The notes: generated by a model from the letters alone, not told the origin. 64,000 nt of DNA from Halococcoides cellulosivorans (GCF_003058365.1 NZ_CP028858.1:2468836-2532835), one strand, 5' to 3'. Counted from the first letter of the stretch, positions 17,701 through 26,562 are shown. Made by a program: numbers and translations.

Positions 17701-18412
17701 GGTCCACGCGGCCCGCGACTGTGCGAACCTGCTCGAGGAGGCCGTCCGCATACAGCGTCTGTCGTGCGTCGGCCACATCGAGATCACAGACGACGTCCCA
17801 GAGCAGATCGACGTACTCCTCGGCGTCGGCGTCACGCCACTCCTCGAGGACGGCCTCGCTCTGCGGGCGTTGGTCGAGCAGTCCCACGAACACGTCGATC
17901 AGTTGGTCTCGACCCCAGAGCTGGGCCAAGAGTTTGACATCCTCGTCGTCCTGGGTGTCTTCGAGAAACTCGGTCACGGCCTCCCGCTGGAGTTTCGCTG
18001 CGCCGTCTTCATCCAGCACATCGAACCCGAGGGGAACCGGGGCCTCGACGGCCCACTCCCGTAAAAGGCGAGTGCAGAACGCGTGAATCGTGTGGACGTA
18101 CCCGTCCTCAAGGTCGTCAAGGACAGCGCGCCAGCGCTGATACGCTGCCGGTGACTCCACCGCTTCGAGTCGGTCGTACACCTCCTCCCGGACGCGCTCG
18201 GTCAGTTCGGCCGCTGCCTTTCGGGTGAACGTGATCGTGACGAGGTTCTCCGGTGTGAGCGACGGATTCTCGGCCAGTATCGTCACGTATCGCTCGGTCA
18301 ACGCCGTCGTCTTCCCGGTCCCGGCGCCGGCGGTGATCGCAACGTTCCGACCCTGGACGAGTGCGTCCTCCTGTTGCTCGGTGAGTTCGAACTCCTCGGG
18401 TGCATCAGTCAT
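14771..18412 (-). CDS. AddA-like UvrD helicase with C-terminal RecB-type nuclease
   Basis: A 1213-residue superfamily 1 helicase. Walker A is AGAGTGKT at 28-35, Walker B is VDEFQDTD, then come MTIHSAKGLEFP and LLYVACTRARDHLLL. The C-terminus has a PD-(D/E)XK nuclease, GDIDRLL then IIDYKTN with the catalytic D-Y-K at about 1136-1138. This order matches AddA of the AddAB family, which resects double-strand breaks. Its start overlaps the AddB-like stop by eight bases, so the two are coupled. It may serve recombination repair of the replicon or degrade foreign ends. No Chi-type signal could be judged. Confidence 0.88.
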   Translation of the reverse strand: MTDAPEEFELTEQQEDALVQGRNVAITAGAGTGKTTALTERYVTILAENPSLTPENLVTITFTRKAAAELTERVREEVYDRLEAVESPAAYQRWRAVLDDLEDGYVHTIHAFCTRLLREWAVEAPVPLGFDVLDEDGAAKLQREAVTEFLEDTQDDEDVKLLAQLWGRDQLIDVFVGLLDQRPQSEAVLEEWRDADAEEYVDLLWDVVCDLDVADARQTLYADGLLEQVRTVAGRVDHEAQIADEDGLRAYRTFNEIATTLSVAPEASDPRDCQRAILNLYEACEKKNGGLYSSSGYVVGDRADWGDYGDVYDDLKSAIDATLAAVEPHADAVETTPGELEANSAPYAVALMRVFDDVLAAYTAEKERRDSLDFPDVIATTLQFLRSNDAVVDQLREQFAAVMVDEFQDTDPRQWALVKLLTGVDAQTASNVFLVGDEKQSIYGFRGADVTTFGEARTELETVNDARGVDTVPESDDKSPTGLELSGNFRTLDAPLTFLNELFGSVFQPDGEDHEPYEARPQSLSTERDLVEDIEGLAGTVEYLPVPDDAETAATLLGDDHPVADGALDHTLEAEAQALAARLTHLFDDPPTVQDTETEEHRAATPDDVAILLRRRTHLDRYQRALESYDIPFTVVGGVGFYDTPEIQALTNLLRVLGDPHDDVSLYGVLRSPLFGLTDDRLAPAVADADSVWEALAEADDSQLSDAYALLTTWRTLCGCATPSEDGVRPWNRLLSRVIDETGYLASVSADERGQQAVANVEKFRDQVRTWSENGVRTAAGLLHRIDRQAETDPREGEADIPGDVEGVRIMTIHSAKGLEFPIVTVPDIGGQLNFGRSVDDHGYVQLVEGTDDAPPLPAVGGPSPDDAFSIEKTAVHEYAQRQSLPRERAEAKRLLYVACTRARDHLLLCGTHEIDVDESGAIGLGEPAAFDEADRWRDWLQPLLLDDDLLDRAHREGVVRGQLGAASYTVRQPPRPVDWHPDDGTSDPTPEISIPTPPTPTPASRVTATTLVNAVADAGESANGSSFEGEVTGLSPTTFGTVVHRLIELRPPRDEWPAFIRRLSRMAGEDPTDTDLHDAVDHATDAVEFVDQVEADVQLQAVYDEFSVGARIGDSRVVGDIDRLLVTPDAFHIIDYKTNDLSSKSTTDLADHYRPQMLAYALALFQHDPDRRVRASLRFTDAGIEERLAWDPDESSLIESDLRSMVDLVSHH

Positions 18413-21400
18413 CGTTCATCACCGCCAGGAGATCCTCGTCATCGCGAACGCGAAGCGGGACGTAGGCGCTGTCGTCTTCTCGTGCGGTCTCGACGAACGC
18501 TCGCTTGCGGTGGTGTCGAACGTCACACGCGCGCCGGTAGTCACAATACCGGCAGTTTGCATCACGAGCGGACTGGAGCGTCGTGTGGAACCGCCCGTTG
18601 GCGATCGCCGTCTCGATATGGCCCAGCCACTCCGGAACGACATCGTCTAGGAAGCGACGAAGGTCAGATTCCGAATCGAATTTGGACTCCAAGCCACGCG
18701 GCAGTTTGAGATCGTTGGGCGGTCGAACTTGATAGTACGTCGCCGACAGCGAGGCCCGATCGAACAGATCGTCGCCAACGACATCGGCGGCAGCGAGCAG
18801 ATAGATCGGGAGCTGGAACGTCGTTCCGCCGGTCGTTTTCGTCATATACGGTGCCTTCCCAGTCTTGTAGTCGTAGAGGGCGAGCCTCGGTGGGTCACCA
18901 TCCCGGTTCACGTCGACACGATCGATGTATCCGCGTATCGAGACCGACGTTCCGTCCGGGCGTTCGACGGAGAAGGGACCGGCATCCGAATCGAACAGCC
19001 CCTCGCCGAACGGGACTTCGAATCTGTGTGGGCGGGCGTCCTCGTCCCGAGACAGCTCCTCGTCGAGGAACGTAATGAACAGCCCCCGTTCTGGCGCATC
19101 GTGCGGTGTCTCGTCGGCATCACCGAGAACGCTCCCGTCGTTCCCCAACCCCGCGAACAGTTCCGCCGTCCACCGTTCGTAAAACAGCCCTTCGTAGTCG
19201 AAATCGGCATCCTGGAGCTCTTCGGCAGCGACCTCACGAAGGTGGGTCAACAGCGTCTCGCGATCGAAGGTCTGCAGGTCGACGCCGCCATCTGTCTCGT
19301 CCTGTAAGTCTGCATAGAATCGTTCGAGAACGTTGTGGACGTACGAGCCAGTCTCCAGCGGTGTCGGGACCACCTCGACGTCGTCGGGGTCCTCGATTTC
19401 GAGGACGTTTTCGGCGTAGAACTTGAACCCGCACTCGACGTACCGTTCGATCCGACTCGCGCTGTAGGGTTCCCGTTCAGCCGGTGGGTACACGTCTGCG
19501 ACCGTCTCGGGATCCAATACGCCGTCGTGTTCGGAGAGGCCCGCTCTGCTTCTGTTGTCTGCGCATCGAAGGCCGCGGTCCGTGCGGGTCGTTTGCGCGG
19601 GCGAGAAATCTCCATGGTCGCCGGCGTGACTGACCGCAGCACGCCGGTCCGGTGTGTCAGCGACGTGCCGTTGGAGATCCTCACGAGAACCGACCCGATC
19701 GTCGACGCCGTCCTCTGGCTCGAGCCCAGTCACGCGCTGAAGCTCGTCGAGTACCGGCGACCGGACGACGGCGGATTCATCGCCGCCCGTCTCGGGCGTC
19801 GTGATCGTGATCTCGTCGACGTTCGCGAGCAGCGTCGCGAAGAGATAGCGGTCCCGAAGCCGTTCATCGCCGGTGTCGAATCGGGGGTGAGCGTTCGTCA
19901 TCTCCTCGAAGAAAGCGGGCCGTTCCGGTGTCGCCGGGAAGTGTTCGCTCGTCAGCCCAACGAGGAATACCCTCTCGAACGATCGCATCCGGGCGTCAAG
20001 CATCCCCATCACCTCGACGTGGCCGCCCGCAGCGCGCTGAGGAACCCGGATCTGTACGCCATCGAGGGCGCGAGTGAACAGTGCCACTGGGGCACGGTCG
20101 CTCGTGACGCCCTGGAGTGATTCGAACGACGAGAGAGCCTCGTCGACGACATCGTAGGCCCGCTGTTCGACAGCCCGTTCGGCACCACTGGCGTAGTTCT
20201 CGATCGCCGCCGTCACGTCGAGCTGGTCGTCCAGCAGTCGACGGAGCGTCGCGGTCGCGTCATCGACGTCCCCCGTCTGGAGCGTCTCCAGTGTCGCGAG
20301 CAGATCCTCGACCATGGCCGACGCAGGAGCGTCGAGATCGTCGAGCAGTGGAGCTATTGAGACGGTATCTCGCCGGCGGGCTGCAGTGGTGATCGAATCG
20401 ACCGTGTCGGCATCGAGGACATCGACCAGCGGGTTCGCCAGCAGCGACGTGAGGTCCTCCGCACGCGGGTCCGGCTCAGCGAGAGTCAGCAGATCGTGAA
20501 CGACACTCCCGAGAAAGGTCCGGTTCAGCTGTGTGGCGGCAGTCGTGACATACGGGACATCGTACGTATCGAACGTGTCCTCGACGTAGCCAGAATACGC
20601 CTCAGTACCGGGGATGACGACGGCAAGATCGTCGGGATCACGTCCATTCGCCAACGTGGTTCTGAGCTCACGAGCCACGAATCGAATCTCACGCTCTGGC
20701 GTGGGCAGCTCTCGCCACCGAAGTGTCTCGGGAACGGCAGCCGGCTCGGGATCCGGTCGGTAGAGCGACTGAGTGATCGCGCTGAAGCCATTGTTCGCAT
20801 CATCGGTTGCCCCAAGATCGACTGTCTCGAATTCCAGCGACTCGTAGACATCCAAAGCATCGGTCGCGACGGCATCGACCCCGCTCCGACCACCCTGATG
20901 GAGTGGCAAGAGAGCGATCACAGAGAACTCGCTGGCGATGCGTTCGATGAGGCGGCGTTCGACCGGACGGAACTCGTGGTACCCGGAGAGAATGATGACG
21001 TCCAGTTCTGGGGAAAGGGCTTCGAGCGATCGGTCCGCCGACGCAACTGAGTGGAACATCTCTCCGCGGGTGCAGACCCACTCGTCGACGTAGTCAGCGA
21101 AGAGACCACCGTAAGTGCGGTAGGCGTCGACCGTGGCTGTCGCAATCCGATCGTCCAGCGGTGAGCTCTCGAACTCCGTCGTCAGTTCGTCGGCAGTCCG
21201 AACGCCGGCGTCGTCGAAAAGCGAGAACCGACTGCTGAACGAATCCGCGAGTGAAGCGGACGCGGGCTCGCCGGCGAGAGCACCAGCCGTCTCGGCCGTC
21301 GTTCTGTCGAGGGCGTACTCGACGAGCCGGCGGTTCAGCTGTCCCGGCAGTGATTCAATCGGCCCATGGAGGTCCTCGTACCAGTCTCGAACGATTGCAT

Positions 21401-21593
21401 CGAGTGTCTCGGCCCGAAGGCGGAGTGGTGCGTACGACTCTGACCAGTGGTCCTCGACCGAAGTTCGACGGGCGTCGTTCCGAGCGATGTACAGGACTGA
21501 TCCAGGAAGCTCGCCAGCACGCTGGTCAGCCCGCTCGAAAGCAGCCTGTTCCAAATTCGAGTGTCGAGGGCCAGTGAGGAGTGTCTGCTGCAT
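18405..21593 (-). CDS. AddB-like nuclease subunit with Fe-S cysteines
   Basis: A 1062-residue protein from ATG 21593 (MQQTLLTGPRHSN). The N-terminal part is a degenerate helicase-like region (TLLTGP replaces Walker A), as in many AddB-type proteins. The C-terminus holds a RecB-family nuclease: IRGYIDRVDV, then LALYDYKTGK with catalytic D-Y-K. Cysteines in RYVECGFKFY and CRYCDYRRAC bracket this domain and match the four-cysteine iron-sulfur staple of AddB and Cas4. It is coupled to the AddA-like gene by an eight-base overlap. Together they should form a dual-nuclease helicase complex. Confidence 0.83.
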   Translation of the reverse strand: MQQTLLTGPRHSNLEQAAFERADQRAGELPGSVLYIARNDARRTSVEDHWSESYAPLRLRAETLDAIVRDWYEDLHGPIESLPGQLNRRLVEYALDRTTAETAGALAGEPASASLADSFSSRFSLFDDAGVRTADELTTEFESSPLDDRIATATVDAYRTYGGLFADYVDEWVCTRGEMFHSVASADRSLEALSPELDVIILSGYHEFRPVERRLIERIASEFSVIALLPLHQGGRSGVDAVATDALDVYESLEFETVDLGATDDANNGFSAITQSLYRPDPEPAAVPETLRWRELPTPEREIRFVARELRTTLANGRDPDDLAVVIPGTEAYSGYVEDTFDTYDVPYVTTAATQLNRTFLGSVVHDLLTLAEPDPRAEDLTSLLANPLVDVLDADTVDSITTAARRRDTVSIAPLLDDLDAPASAMVEDLLATLETLQTGDVDDATATLRRLLDDQLDVTAAIENYASGAERAVEQRAYDVVDEALSSFESLQGVTSDRAPVALFTRALDGVQIRVPQRAAGGHVEVMGMLDARMRSFERVFLVGLTSEHFPATPERPAFFEEMTNAHPRFDTGDERLRDRYLFATLLANVDEITITTPETGGDESAVVRSPVLDELQRVTGLEPEDGVDDRVGSREDLQRHVADTPDRRAAVSHAGDHGDFSPAQTTRTDRGLRCADNRSRAGLSEHDGVLDPETVADVYPPAEREPYSASRIERYVECGFKFYAENVLEIEDPDDVEVVPTPLETGSYVHNVLERFYADLQDETDGGVDLQTFDRETLLTHLREVAAEELQDADFDYEGLFYERWTAELFAGLGNDGSVLGDADETPHDAPERGLFITFLDEELSRDEDARPHRFEVPFGEGLFDSDAGPFSVERPDGTSVSIRGYIDRVDVNRDGDPPRLALYDYKTGKAPYMTKTTGGTTFQLPIYLLAAADVVGDDLFDRASLSATYYQVRPPNDLKLPRGLESKFDSESDLRRFLDDVVPEWLGHIETAIANGRFHTTLQSARDANCRYCDYRRACDVRHHRKRAFVETAREDDSAYVPLRVRDDEDLLAVMNDD

Positions 21594-21746
21594 CGAATGC
21601 CGAAACAAAAGGGCGCGCCCTCACTTCATTCTTGGCTAGACGAGCTCGGGCTGGTTTCGCGACCGCGGTTCTCGAGACGTCTGAATCACCGATCACTACA
21701 CCCCTGATCCAGAGTGTATCGCTGGATTTTGAAGCTGAACGAACGG

Positions 21747-22160
21747 TCACGCCTCTTCAGGACGGGGAGCGTTCTCGTATCTGACCATCTTCTCAGGCTT
21801 ATCAGAGATGGTCTCGTAGATCTGCTGAAGCGTTTCTTCGGCTGCAAGCAAGTTGTGGTCTTCGAGGAACTCGCGTCCCTCCGCTGAGAGAGCGTAGAAC
21901 TTCCGAGGATACCCCTGCCGACGCTGATCGTCGTCTAAAGCGACCTCTTTGACGATACCAGCCTCGATCAGCTTCTGGATGTGCTTGTAGACAGTGGCCT
22001 CGCTCACGCTGGGATTGAACTCCTCGAGCTCGTACATCGAGGGGAGTTGGTCGGGGTGCTGGAGAATATTGTTGATGAGCGCGAACCGCGTCTGTTGTGT
22101 GACGAAATGGACGAGTTCGCGGGATTGCGTTCCCTCACCGGTACCAAAATCGGAGCTCAT
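21747..22160 (-). CDS. Winged-helix transcription regulator (PadR/MarR-like)
   Basis: The 137-residue protein starts at ATG 22160 (MSSDFGTGEGTQSREL). A winged-helix domain spans about residues 18-100, with the recognition region SVSEATVYKHIQKLIEAGIV and the wing QGYPRKFYALSAEGREF. The C-terminal helix probably dimerises. Haloarchaeal plasmids often carry such a regulator next to orc1 genes, and here it lies between the AddAB-like operon and orc1, downstream of three origin boxes. It may control either neighbour. Confidence 0.8.
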   Translation of the reverse strand: MSSDFGTGEGTQSRELVHFVTQQTRFALINNILQHPDQLPSMYELEEFNPSVSEATVYKHIQKLIEAGIVKEVALDDDQRRQGYPRKFYALSAEGREFLEDHNLLAAEETLQQIYETISDKPEKMVRYENAPRPEEA

Positions 22161-22256
22161 GCGACAAGATACACGTCTTGACGGCAAGTAGTTTCACCGC
22201 TGGAAGAATCCACTATATGTTCATTCGAAACCCCAACCGGTTGTAGTGGACTGACC

Positions 22257-22346
22257 CACCACCCCACGTTTCCGACGTCTCCGTCGGGCCAATTGACCCC
22301 CCTTGTTTCCGTCGTATCTTAAAACCCCACCCCAGATTTCCGTCGT
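22257..22346 (+). repeat. Three ORB-like boxes downstream of orc1
   Basis: Plus-oriented copies: CACCACCCCACGTTTCCGACG from 22257, CCCTTGTTTCCGTCGTAT near 22300-22317, and CCCCACCCCAGATTTCCGTC from 22325. They share the core CCCC-N-GTTTCCGWCGT with the boxes on the other side of orc1 and are predicted Orc1/Cdc6 binding sites. Confidence 0.75.
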
Positions 22347-22378
22347 TCGAGCTCCCGGTGAATGAGGGGAGAAACTAG

Positions 22379-23611
22379 TCACTCACCAGGCCAGTCCTCC
22401 ATGAGGCTGTCCTCGAGGATCGTCTCGCGAACGACCTGCGGGTCTTCGATGAGACGGTTTTGAAGGTGGATGCCACCGGCACTTCCCTTGTTGATCTTCT
22501 CGATCTCGACGACCCCGAGGAACGCCTGTTCTTTGAGAATATCGCGGAACCGTCGAACCGAGAGGATGTCCATATCGAGGTGGTTGCAGATACGTTCATA
22601 CTGGTCGTACACCCGGCTCGTTAGGAAGGCGTCCTCGTCGGAGCTGACACTCAGTTCGGTCAGCGCGAGGAGCGCAGCCTTCGCCTGGGTGGGAGCCCCG
22701 TTCACGAGTTCTCGAAACCGGTCCTTTTCGGCGTGTTGCTGAGCCTGCCGAACGTGCTCCTCCGTCACTTGCTCTGCTCCGGCCTCATAGGCGACTTCCC
22801 CAGCATGACGAAGAATATCGATCGCCTTCCGGGCGTCACCATGCTCCTGTGCGGCAAAGGCAGCCGAAAGCGGGATCGCGTCCTCGGACAGAACGCCATC
22901 TTGGAAGGCGTCCTCCCGATTGAGCATGATCTCTCGCAGCTGGTTCGCGTCGTACGGTTTGAAGAACATCTCCTTGTGCTGGAAGCTGCTTTTCACGCGC
23001 TCGTTGACGTTGTCGACGTACTGGATCTTGTTACTGATCGCCATCACGCCCACACTACAGTCGATTTTCCCTGCTTCCTCAGCTCGTGAGAGTTTCATCA
23101 GAACGTTATCGTCGTTCATCAGATCGATCTCGTCCAGGATGATAATCACAGAATCAAATTGTGCGTCAAGCGTCTTCCAGAGGAGTTTGTAATACTTCGA
23201 CGTGCTGAGACCGGTGTGGGGAACATCGATTCCGGTCGTCGATTCATCGTTCAATTTCGCTGCAAGAGAAGAGACAGCTTGGGTCTCAGTATTGTCTTCT
23301 GCACAGTCGATATATGCAGTTCCGATCTCGACACCATCCTGAGCGGCATTTTGAGCCCGTTGGGAGACATGCTTTGAGACGAGAGATTTGCCAGTTCCAG
23401 TTTTTCCATAGATCATCACGTTCTCTGGAGAGTAGCCGTGGACAGCGCCGTTGAGACGTTTTGCGAGTTTCGAAATCTCGTCGTCACGGCCAACGATCCG
23501 GTCAGCTTCTGGAACATGGCCAATTTTCAGAAGATCCTTGTTCGCGAAGATTCGATGCCCGGATTCAAAGAGTGGATCGTCAACAGAACTGTTTGAAGAG
23601 TCGGGCGCCAT
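22379..23611 (-). CDS. orc1: Orc1/Cdc6 replication initiator
   Basis: A 410-residue AAA+ initiator. Walker A is YGKTGTGKSLVSKH (about residues 69-82) and Walker B is IIILDEIDLM. ISNKIQYVDNVNERVKSSF covers sensor 1 and the arginine finger. A winged-helix domain at the C-terminus (about 310-400) contacts origin boxes. It binds ORB repeats and loads the MCM helicase. ORB-like boxes sit on both sides of the gene, with the densest set just upstream of its start, so this is the probable initiator of the local origin. It is the only orc1 in the window. Confidence 0.93.
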   Translation of the reverse strand: MAPDSSNSSVDDPLFESGHRIFANKDLLKIGHVPEADRIVGRDDEISKLAKRLNGAVHGYSPENVMIYGKTGTGKSLVSKHVSQRAQNAAQDGVEIGTAYIDCAEDNTETQAVSSLAAKLNDESTTGIDVPHTGLSTSKYYKLLWKTLDAQFDSVIIILDEIDLMNDDNVLMKLSRAEEAGKIDCSVGVMAISNKIQYVDNVNERVKSSFQHKEMFFKPYDANQLREIMLNREDAFQDGVLSEDAIPLSAAFAAQEHGDARKAIDILRHAGEVAYEAGAEQVTEEHVRQAQQHAEKDRFRELVNGAPTQAKAALLALTELSVSSDEDAFLTSRVYDQYERICNHLDMDILSVRRFRDILKEQAFLGVVEIEKINKGSAGGIHLQNRLIEDPQVVRETILEDSLMEDWPGE

Positions 23612-23656
23612 TGAATATCGGACGGTGTGTGCGGAGGGGTCATAAATCTAGTGGAA

Positions 23657-24232
23657 ATTACCACCCCACGTTTCCGACGTTTCTTTCCCGATATCACTGA
23701 GAATGTGCCGTAATGCGGTGGAATTTGATTGCTGATATTATAACCGCGTTTCCGACGTGGAAGGGGAAATCAGGAGACGGCAGCGTGATAATGGTTCCGA
23801 ATCCCACCAAATTCACCACCCACACACCCCACGTTTCCGTCGTAATCGTGGATTGATGGGGAGGGGGAGTGGAAGGAGAGATCCATGAGAGAAGAAGCGA
23901 AACGAGGGTGCTTACACCGTCTACGAGAAGCCAAATAGATGGTTAGACAATACGGATCGTTTCGTCTGAACGGACGAAGTACTTCGCCCGTTCTATGGAC
24001 GAAGAACACTTAATGGACTTTTCGTACTTATAGTACTTATATCTATGTATGACGTAGATACCTCAACGATATATAGTATATGGATTAACATAGTTAGTGA
24101 GCGTATACCATTAATCTCCGTTTCCACCAGCGCTACCCTAGAGAAACGACGGAAACGTAGGGGGTGGGGCCCTCTTGACCTCAGTGTCTCCTCCCCTCCA
24201 ATCTGCAGTTACGACGGAAACGTGGGGTGGGT
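23657..24232. other. Replication origin with inverted ORB boxes and AT-rich core
   Basis: Upstream of orc1, plus-oriented boxes lie at about 23660-23682, 23741-23760 and 23824-23844, all with GTTTCCGWCGT. Minus-oriented boxes lie at about 24143-24170 and 24210-24231. Between them, 23960-24110 is strongly AT-rich with runs of TATATAGTATATGG type and is the likely unwinding element. Opposed ORBs around an AT-rich core next to orc1 is the standard haloarchaeal origin layout. Confidence 0.85.
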
Positions 24233-24241
24233 GTCTTCCCC

Positions 24242-24565
24242 TCAGTCATCTGGGTTGACCGGGGCTTTGTATTTTGACTTCACCTTCTCACCATCTCGCC
24301 ACTGCCAGTAGTAATACCGGTTGTCGTTGATCTCCTTGATCGTGATCGTCGCCTTTGCGGGGACGTCGGCTGGGAGGTCGTCCGGTCGCTCCTCCACTTC
24401 GTCTTGGTCTGCTGCCTTTTTGACGGGGGCCTCGCGTTCCTTGTGCTCGGCGAGTGCTTCGGCGTACGTGGCAATCTCTCGGAGACGCTCCGCAGTTGCC
24501 TCATTGAGCGTGTTGACAACCTCCGTCGGAAGGTTCGCCGGTGGAATCGGTGGTTCGTGGGTCAT
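24242..24565 (-). CDS. Conserved haloarchaeal plasmid protein, unknown function
   Basis: The 107-residue protein has a Pro-rich start, a coiled-coil-like helix (about residues 15-47) and a C-terminal beta-rich segment. That segment reads ATITIKEINDNRYYYWQWRD and then GEKVKSKY. The aromatic/basic ending looks like a nucleic-acid-contacting region, but the family has no known function that I recall. It directly follows the origin on its right side. An inverted repeat of the TTAACCAAC type lies 15 bases upstream of its start and may serve as operator or module border. Confidence 0.7.
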   Translation of the reverse strand: MTHEPPIPPANLPTEVVNTLNEATAERLREIATYAEALAEHKEREAPVKKAADQDEVEERPDDLPADVPAKATITIKEINDNRYYYWQWRDGEKVKSKYKAPVNPDD

Positions 24566-24579
24566 CGGCTGTGCTCGTG

Positions 24580-24620
24580 TTAACCAACATTCGGCGCCAG
24601 TCCATAGCTTTGTTGGTTAA
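24580..24620. repeat. Inverted repeat, copy a (TTAACCAAC, 23 nt, GTTGGTTAA)
   Basis: Perfect nine-base arms at 24580-24588 and 24612-24620. The spacer is unlike the other copies. It lies between the origin-side protein gene and the AbiE-like module. Confidence 0.85.
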
Positions 24621-24701
24621 GACTATCGCGCTGATGCTCTGGCGCTGGCTGTAACACTACTCGAAACAGATTGATATTCAAGTTTCGTACTATGTTACAC
24701 C

Positions 24702-24809
24702 GTGCTCCGTTACCTCGAGACGAACGGGGAGGTCCACGACGCCCGGCTCCCGGAGTGGGACGAGTTCCAGGAGCTGGCGGCTGACTACGAGGTGGACCTA
24801 CCCGAATGA
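24702..24809 (+). CDS. Possible 35-residue protein or gene remnant
   Basis: A GTG-initiated frame reading VLRYLETNGEVHDARL, rich in Glu, Asp and Leu with haloarchaeal codon choice. No family was recognised. It could be the C-terminal remnant of a larger gene. The surrounding 24621-24858 holds nothing else that I can identify. Confidence 0.3.
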   Translation: MLRYLETNGEVHDARLPEWDEFQELAADYEVDLPE

Positions 24810-24858
24810 GATCGGGTCGCTCTTGCCCACGAAGCGATGGAGCTCTCGCCGCCTTGTA

Positions 24859-25654
24859 CTACGAAACGCTGCTGATTTCCGTGTCTAATTGATTCCAGAC
24901 CAGCTCGAACGCTGGCGGATCACCGGTCAGGTCCGGTAGCGTGGTCTCCCACTGGTGGCGGATCGTCTCTTGTTGCTCGTCCGGGAGTCCATCGTTCAGA
25001 TCAATTGCGAGTCCATCGTGTTTGCACTTTGCCTCGAAGGCGGGTTTCACGTCGGCAAAGTCGATCGTGACTGAATCGGTTTCGAGCAGCTGGTAAAGAT
25101 CGTAGTAATCACGAGCGGCCCCGCGCTGGTAGATCGCCCGGAGCTTCTCGGCGAAGATTTCCTCGACGCTGTACGCCTGGAGGTCGAACTCGGGTATGTC
25201 CTCGTACGCGTGAGTGTGCTGAACAGGGTCGAAGGCGACGTACTCGTCGACCATCACGTCGATGCTGGTCGTGTTTGGGTGGTTGAGGACGGCCCGGTAC
25301 TGAATGCTGATGTCGACGTAGTGGGTCGGGTAGTGGTCCTGCTGGGATTCGTGATGCTCTCGAATCTCGAATTCGATGCCAGAGCGTTCGGCAATCGTAT
25401 CGAGGACCGTCCGGAGCTCTTGTTTGGACCCCTGGTACTCCTTTGACACCAAAATCGAGGTCCTCCGAGAACCGCCATGACTGCGGGAAATACAGTTTGG
25501 ATAGCGCCGTCCCGCCTTTGAACAGGAGGTTGTCGCCGTAGTCACTTGTGAAGATGCCCCAGAGGAGCCACGAATTGACGTAGTTCTTTTCGGCGTACCC
25601 TTGCCGAACGCCCAGTTCGCGAGCGAGGATTCGGAGCCGTTCCTGACTGATCAT
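24859..25654 (-). pseudogene. AbiEii-like nucleotidyltransferase toxin, frameshifted
   Basis: The N-terminal half, from ATG 25654, holds the nucleotidyltransferase signature LLFKGGTALSKLYFPQSWRF followed by SEDLDF. This defines the AbiEii/AbiGii toxin superfamily. The rest (KEYQGSKQELRTVL onward to FELVWNQLD) continues in another frame. Removing one G near 25440 would restore DF-VSKEYQGSK. So a single-base insertion separates the catalytic GG-S-DxD part from the C-terminal half. The AbiEi-like antitoxin gene lies immediately upstream and is intact. The shift could be real inactivation of a toxin or a sequencing error. Confidence 0.8.
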
Positions 25655-25659
25655 CGGGA

Positions 25660-26490
25660 TCAGGACTCCGTCGGCTCCAGCGTGGCTGGCTCAACGTTGA
25701 TCCGAAGACGATACGCACTGTCGGAGGATCCGGTGTCGGGTCGCGTCGGGTCCAGTGGGGAATAGCCACTCGTGAACGACTCGACGATTGCCTCACGACC
25801 GGGGAGATCGATATCCAGCTGATCGGCGAGGTAGACGATCCGCTTGGTCGCGGCGCCGTTGTCGAGCCGCTCGAGGTACTCACCGACGGTGTCCCAGGCG
25901 CAGCCCCGTTCGTCGGCAGTTCGCATCGCGGTTGCGAGTTCCCGAAGGCCACCGCAGAACTCGGGGTGGTCCGCACAGTCGACCAGCGTCTTCTCCAGGT
26001 CGCTGACCTGCACGGTCGTCCCCTCGATGGACGTCGGTTCAGACCCGAAGAACTTTCCTTCGGTGACTGTCGTGACACGGTACGGAACGCCGTGGATGTC
26101 CCGGCTTTGGGCCCGTGTCGGCGTAACGACGTACACCGTCCGGGGGACCTGTTCGGTCAGCCCATGGTGGCTGAGGGCGCTGTAGTAGCCGATGTACATC
26201 GGCTCGGCGACGTGGGCGGCGATGAGATATTCGTGAGTTGTGTAGACTCCCTCCTCGCCGGCAGCGAGTGGAATGATGAGATATGTGCCCGGGAAGAGCC
26301 GGTCGAGCCAGCCCTTCTCAGTGAGCCGGGAGGCGATCTCTCGGGCAGTGTTCGGGGGGACCTCCAGCGTCGTCTCGATGTCATCGACGGAGATGATCTG
26401 ATGACCAGCGCCAGCGAGTCTTGCAAGAAGTCGACTTTCTCGAGTCGAGAGACCCTGGCGTATATTTCCTGATTGGTCTATGGCACTCAT
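25660..26490 (-). CDS. AbiEi-like antitoxin, winged-helix regulator
   Basis: A 276-residue protein. An N-terminal winged helix (about residues 15-70: STRESRLLARLAGAGHQI, then REIASRLTEKGWLDRL) is followed by the AbiEi core with MYIGYYSALSHHGLTEQ and KTLVDCADHPEFCGG. In AbiE type IV toxin-antitoxin systems this protein represses the operon and neutralises the nucleotidyltransferase. The toxin frame begins five bases after its stop, giving the usual antitoxin-first order. An inverted repeat of the TTAACCAAC type lies about 70 bases upstream and may mark the module edge. Confidence 0.85.
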   Translation of the reverse strand: MSAIDQSGNIRQGLSTRESRLLARLAGAGHQIISVDDIETTLEVPPNTAREIASRLTEKGWLDRLFPGTYLIIPLAAGEEGVYTTHEYLIAAHVAEPMYIGYYSALSHHGLTEQVPRTVYVVTPTRAQSRDIHGVPYRVTTVTEGKFFGSEPTSIEGTTVQVSDLEKTLVDCADHPEFCGGLRELATAMRTADERGCAWDTVGEYLERLDNGAATKRIVYLADQLDIDLPGREAIVESFTSGYSPLDPTRPDTGSSDSAYRLRINVEPATLEPTES

Positions 26491-26562
26491 ACCTGCGTAT
26501 CTTACATAGAGTATAACGACGAGCCTGCATTAGCCTTGCGACTACGACGGAGACGGGCAGAC

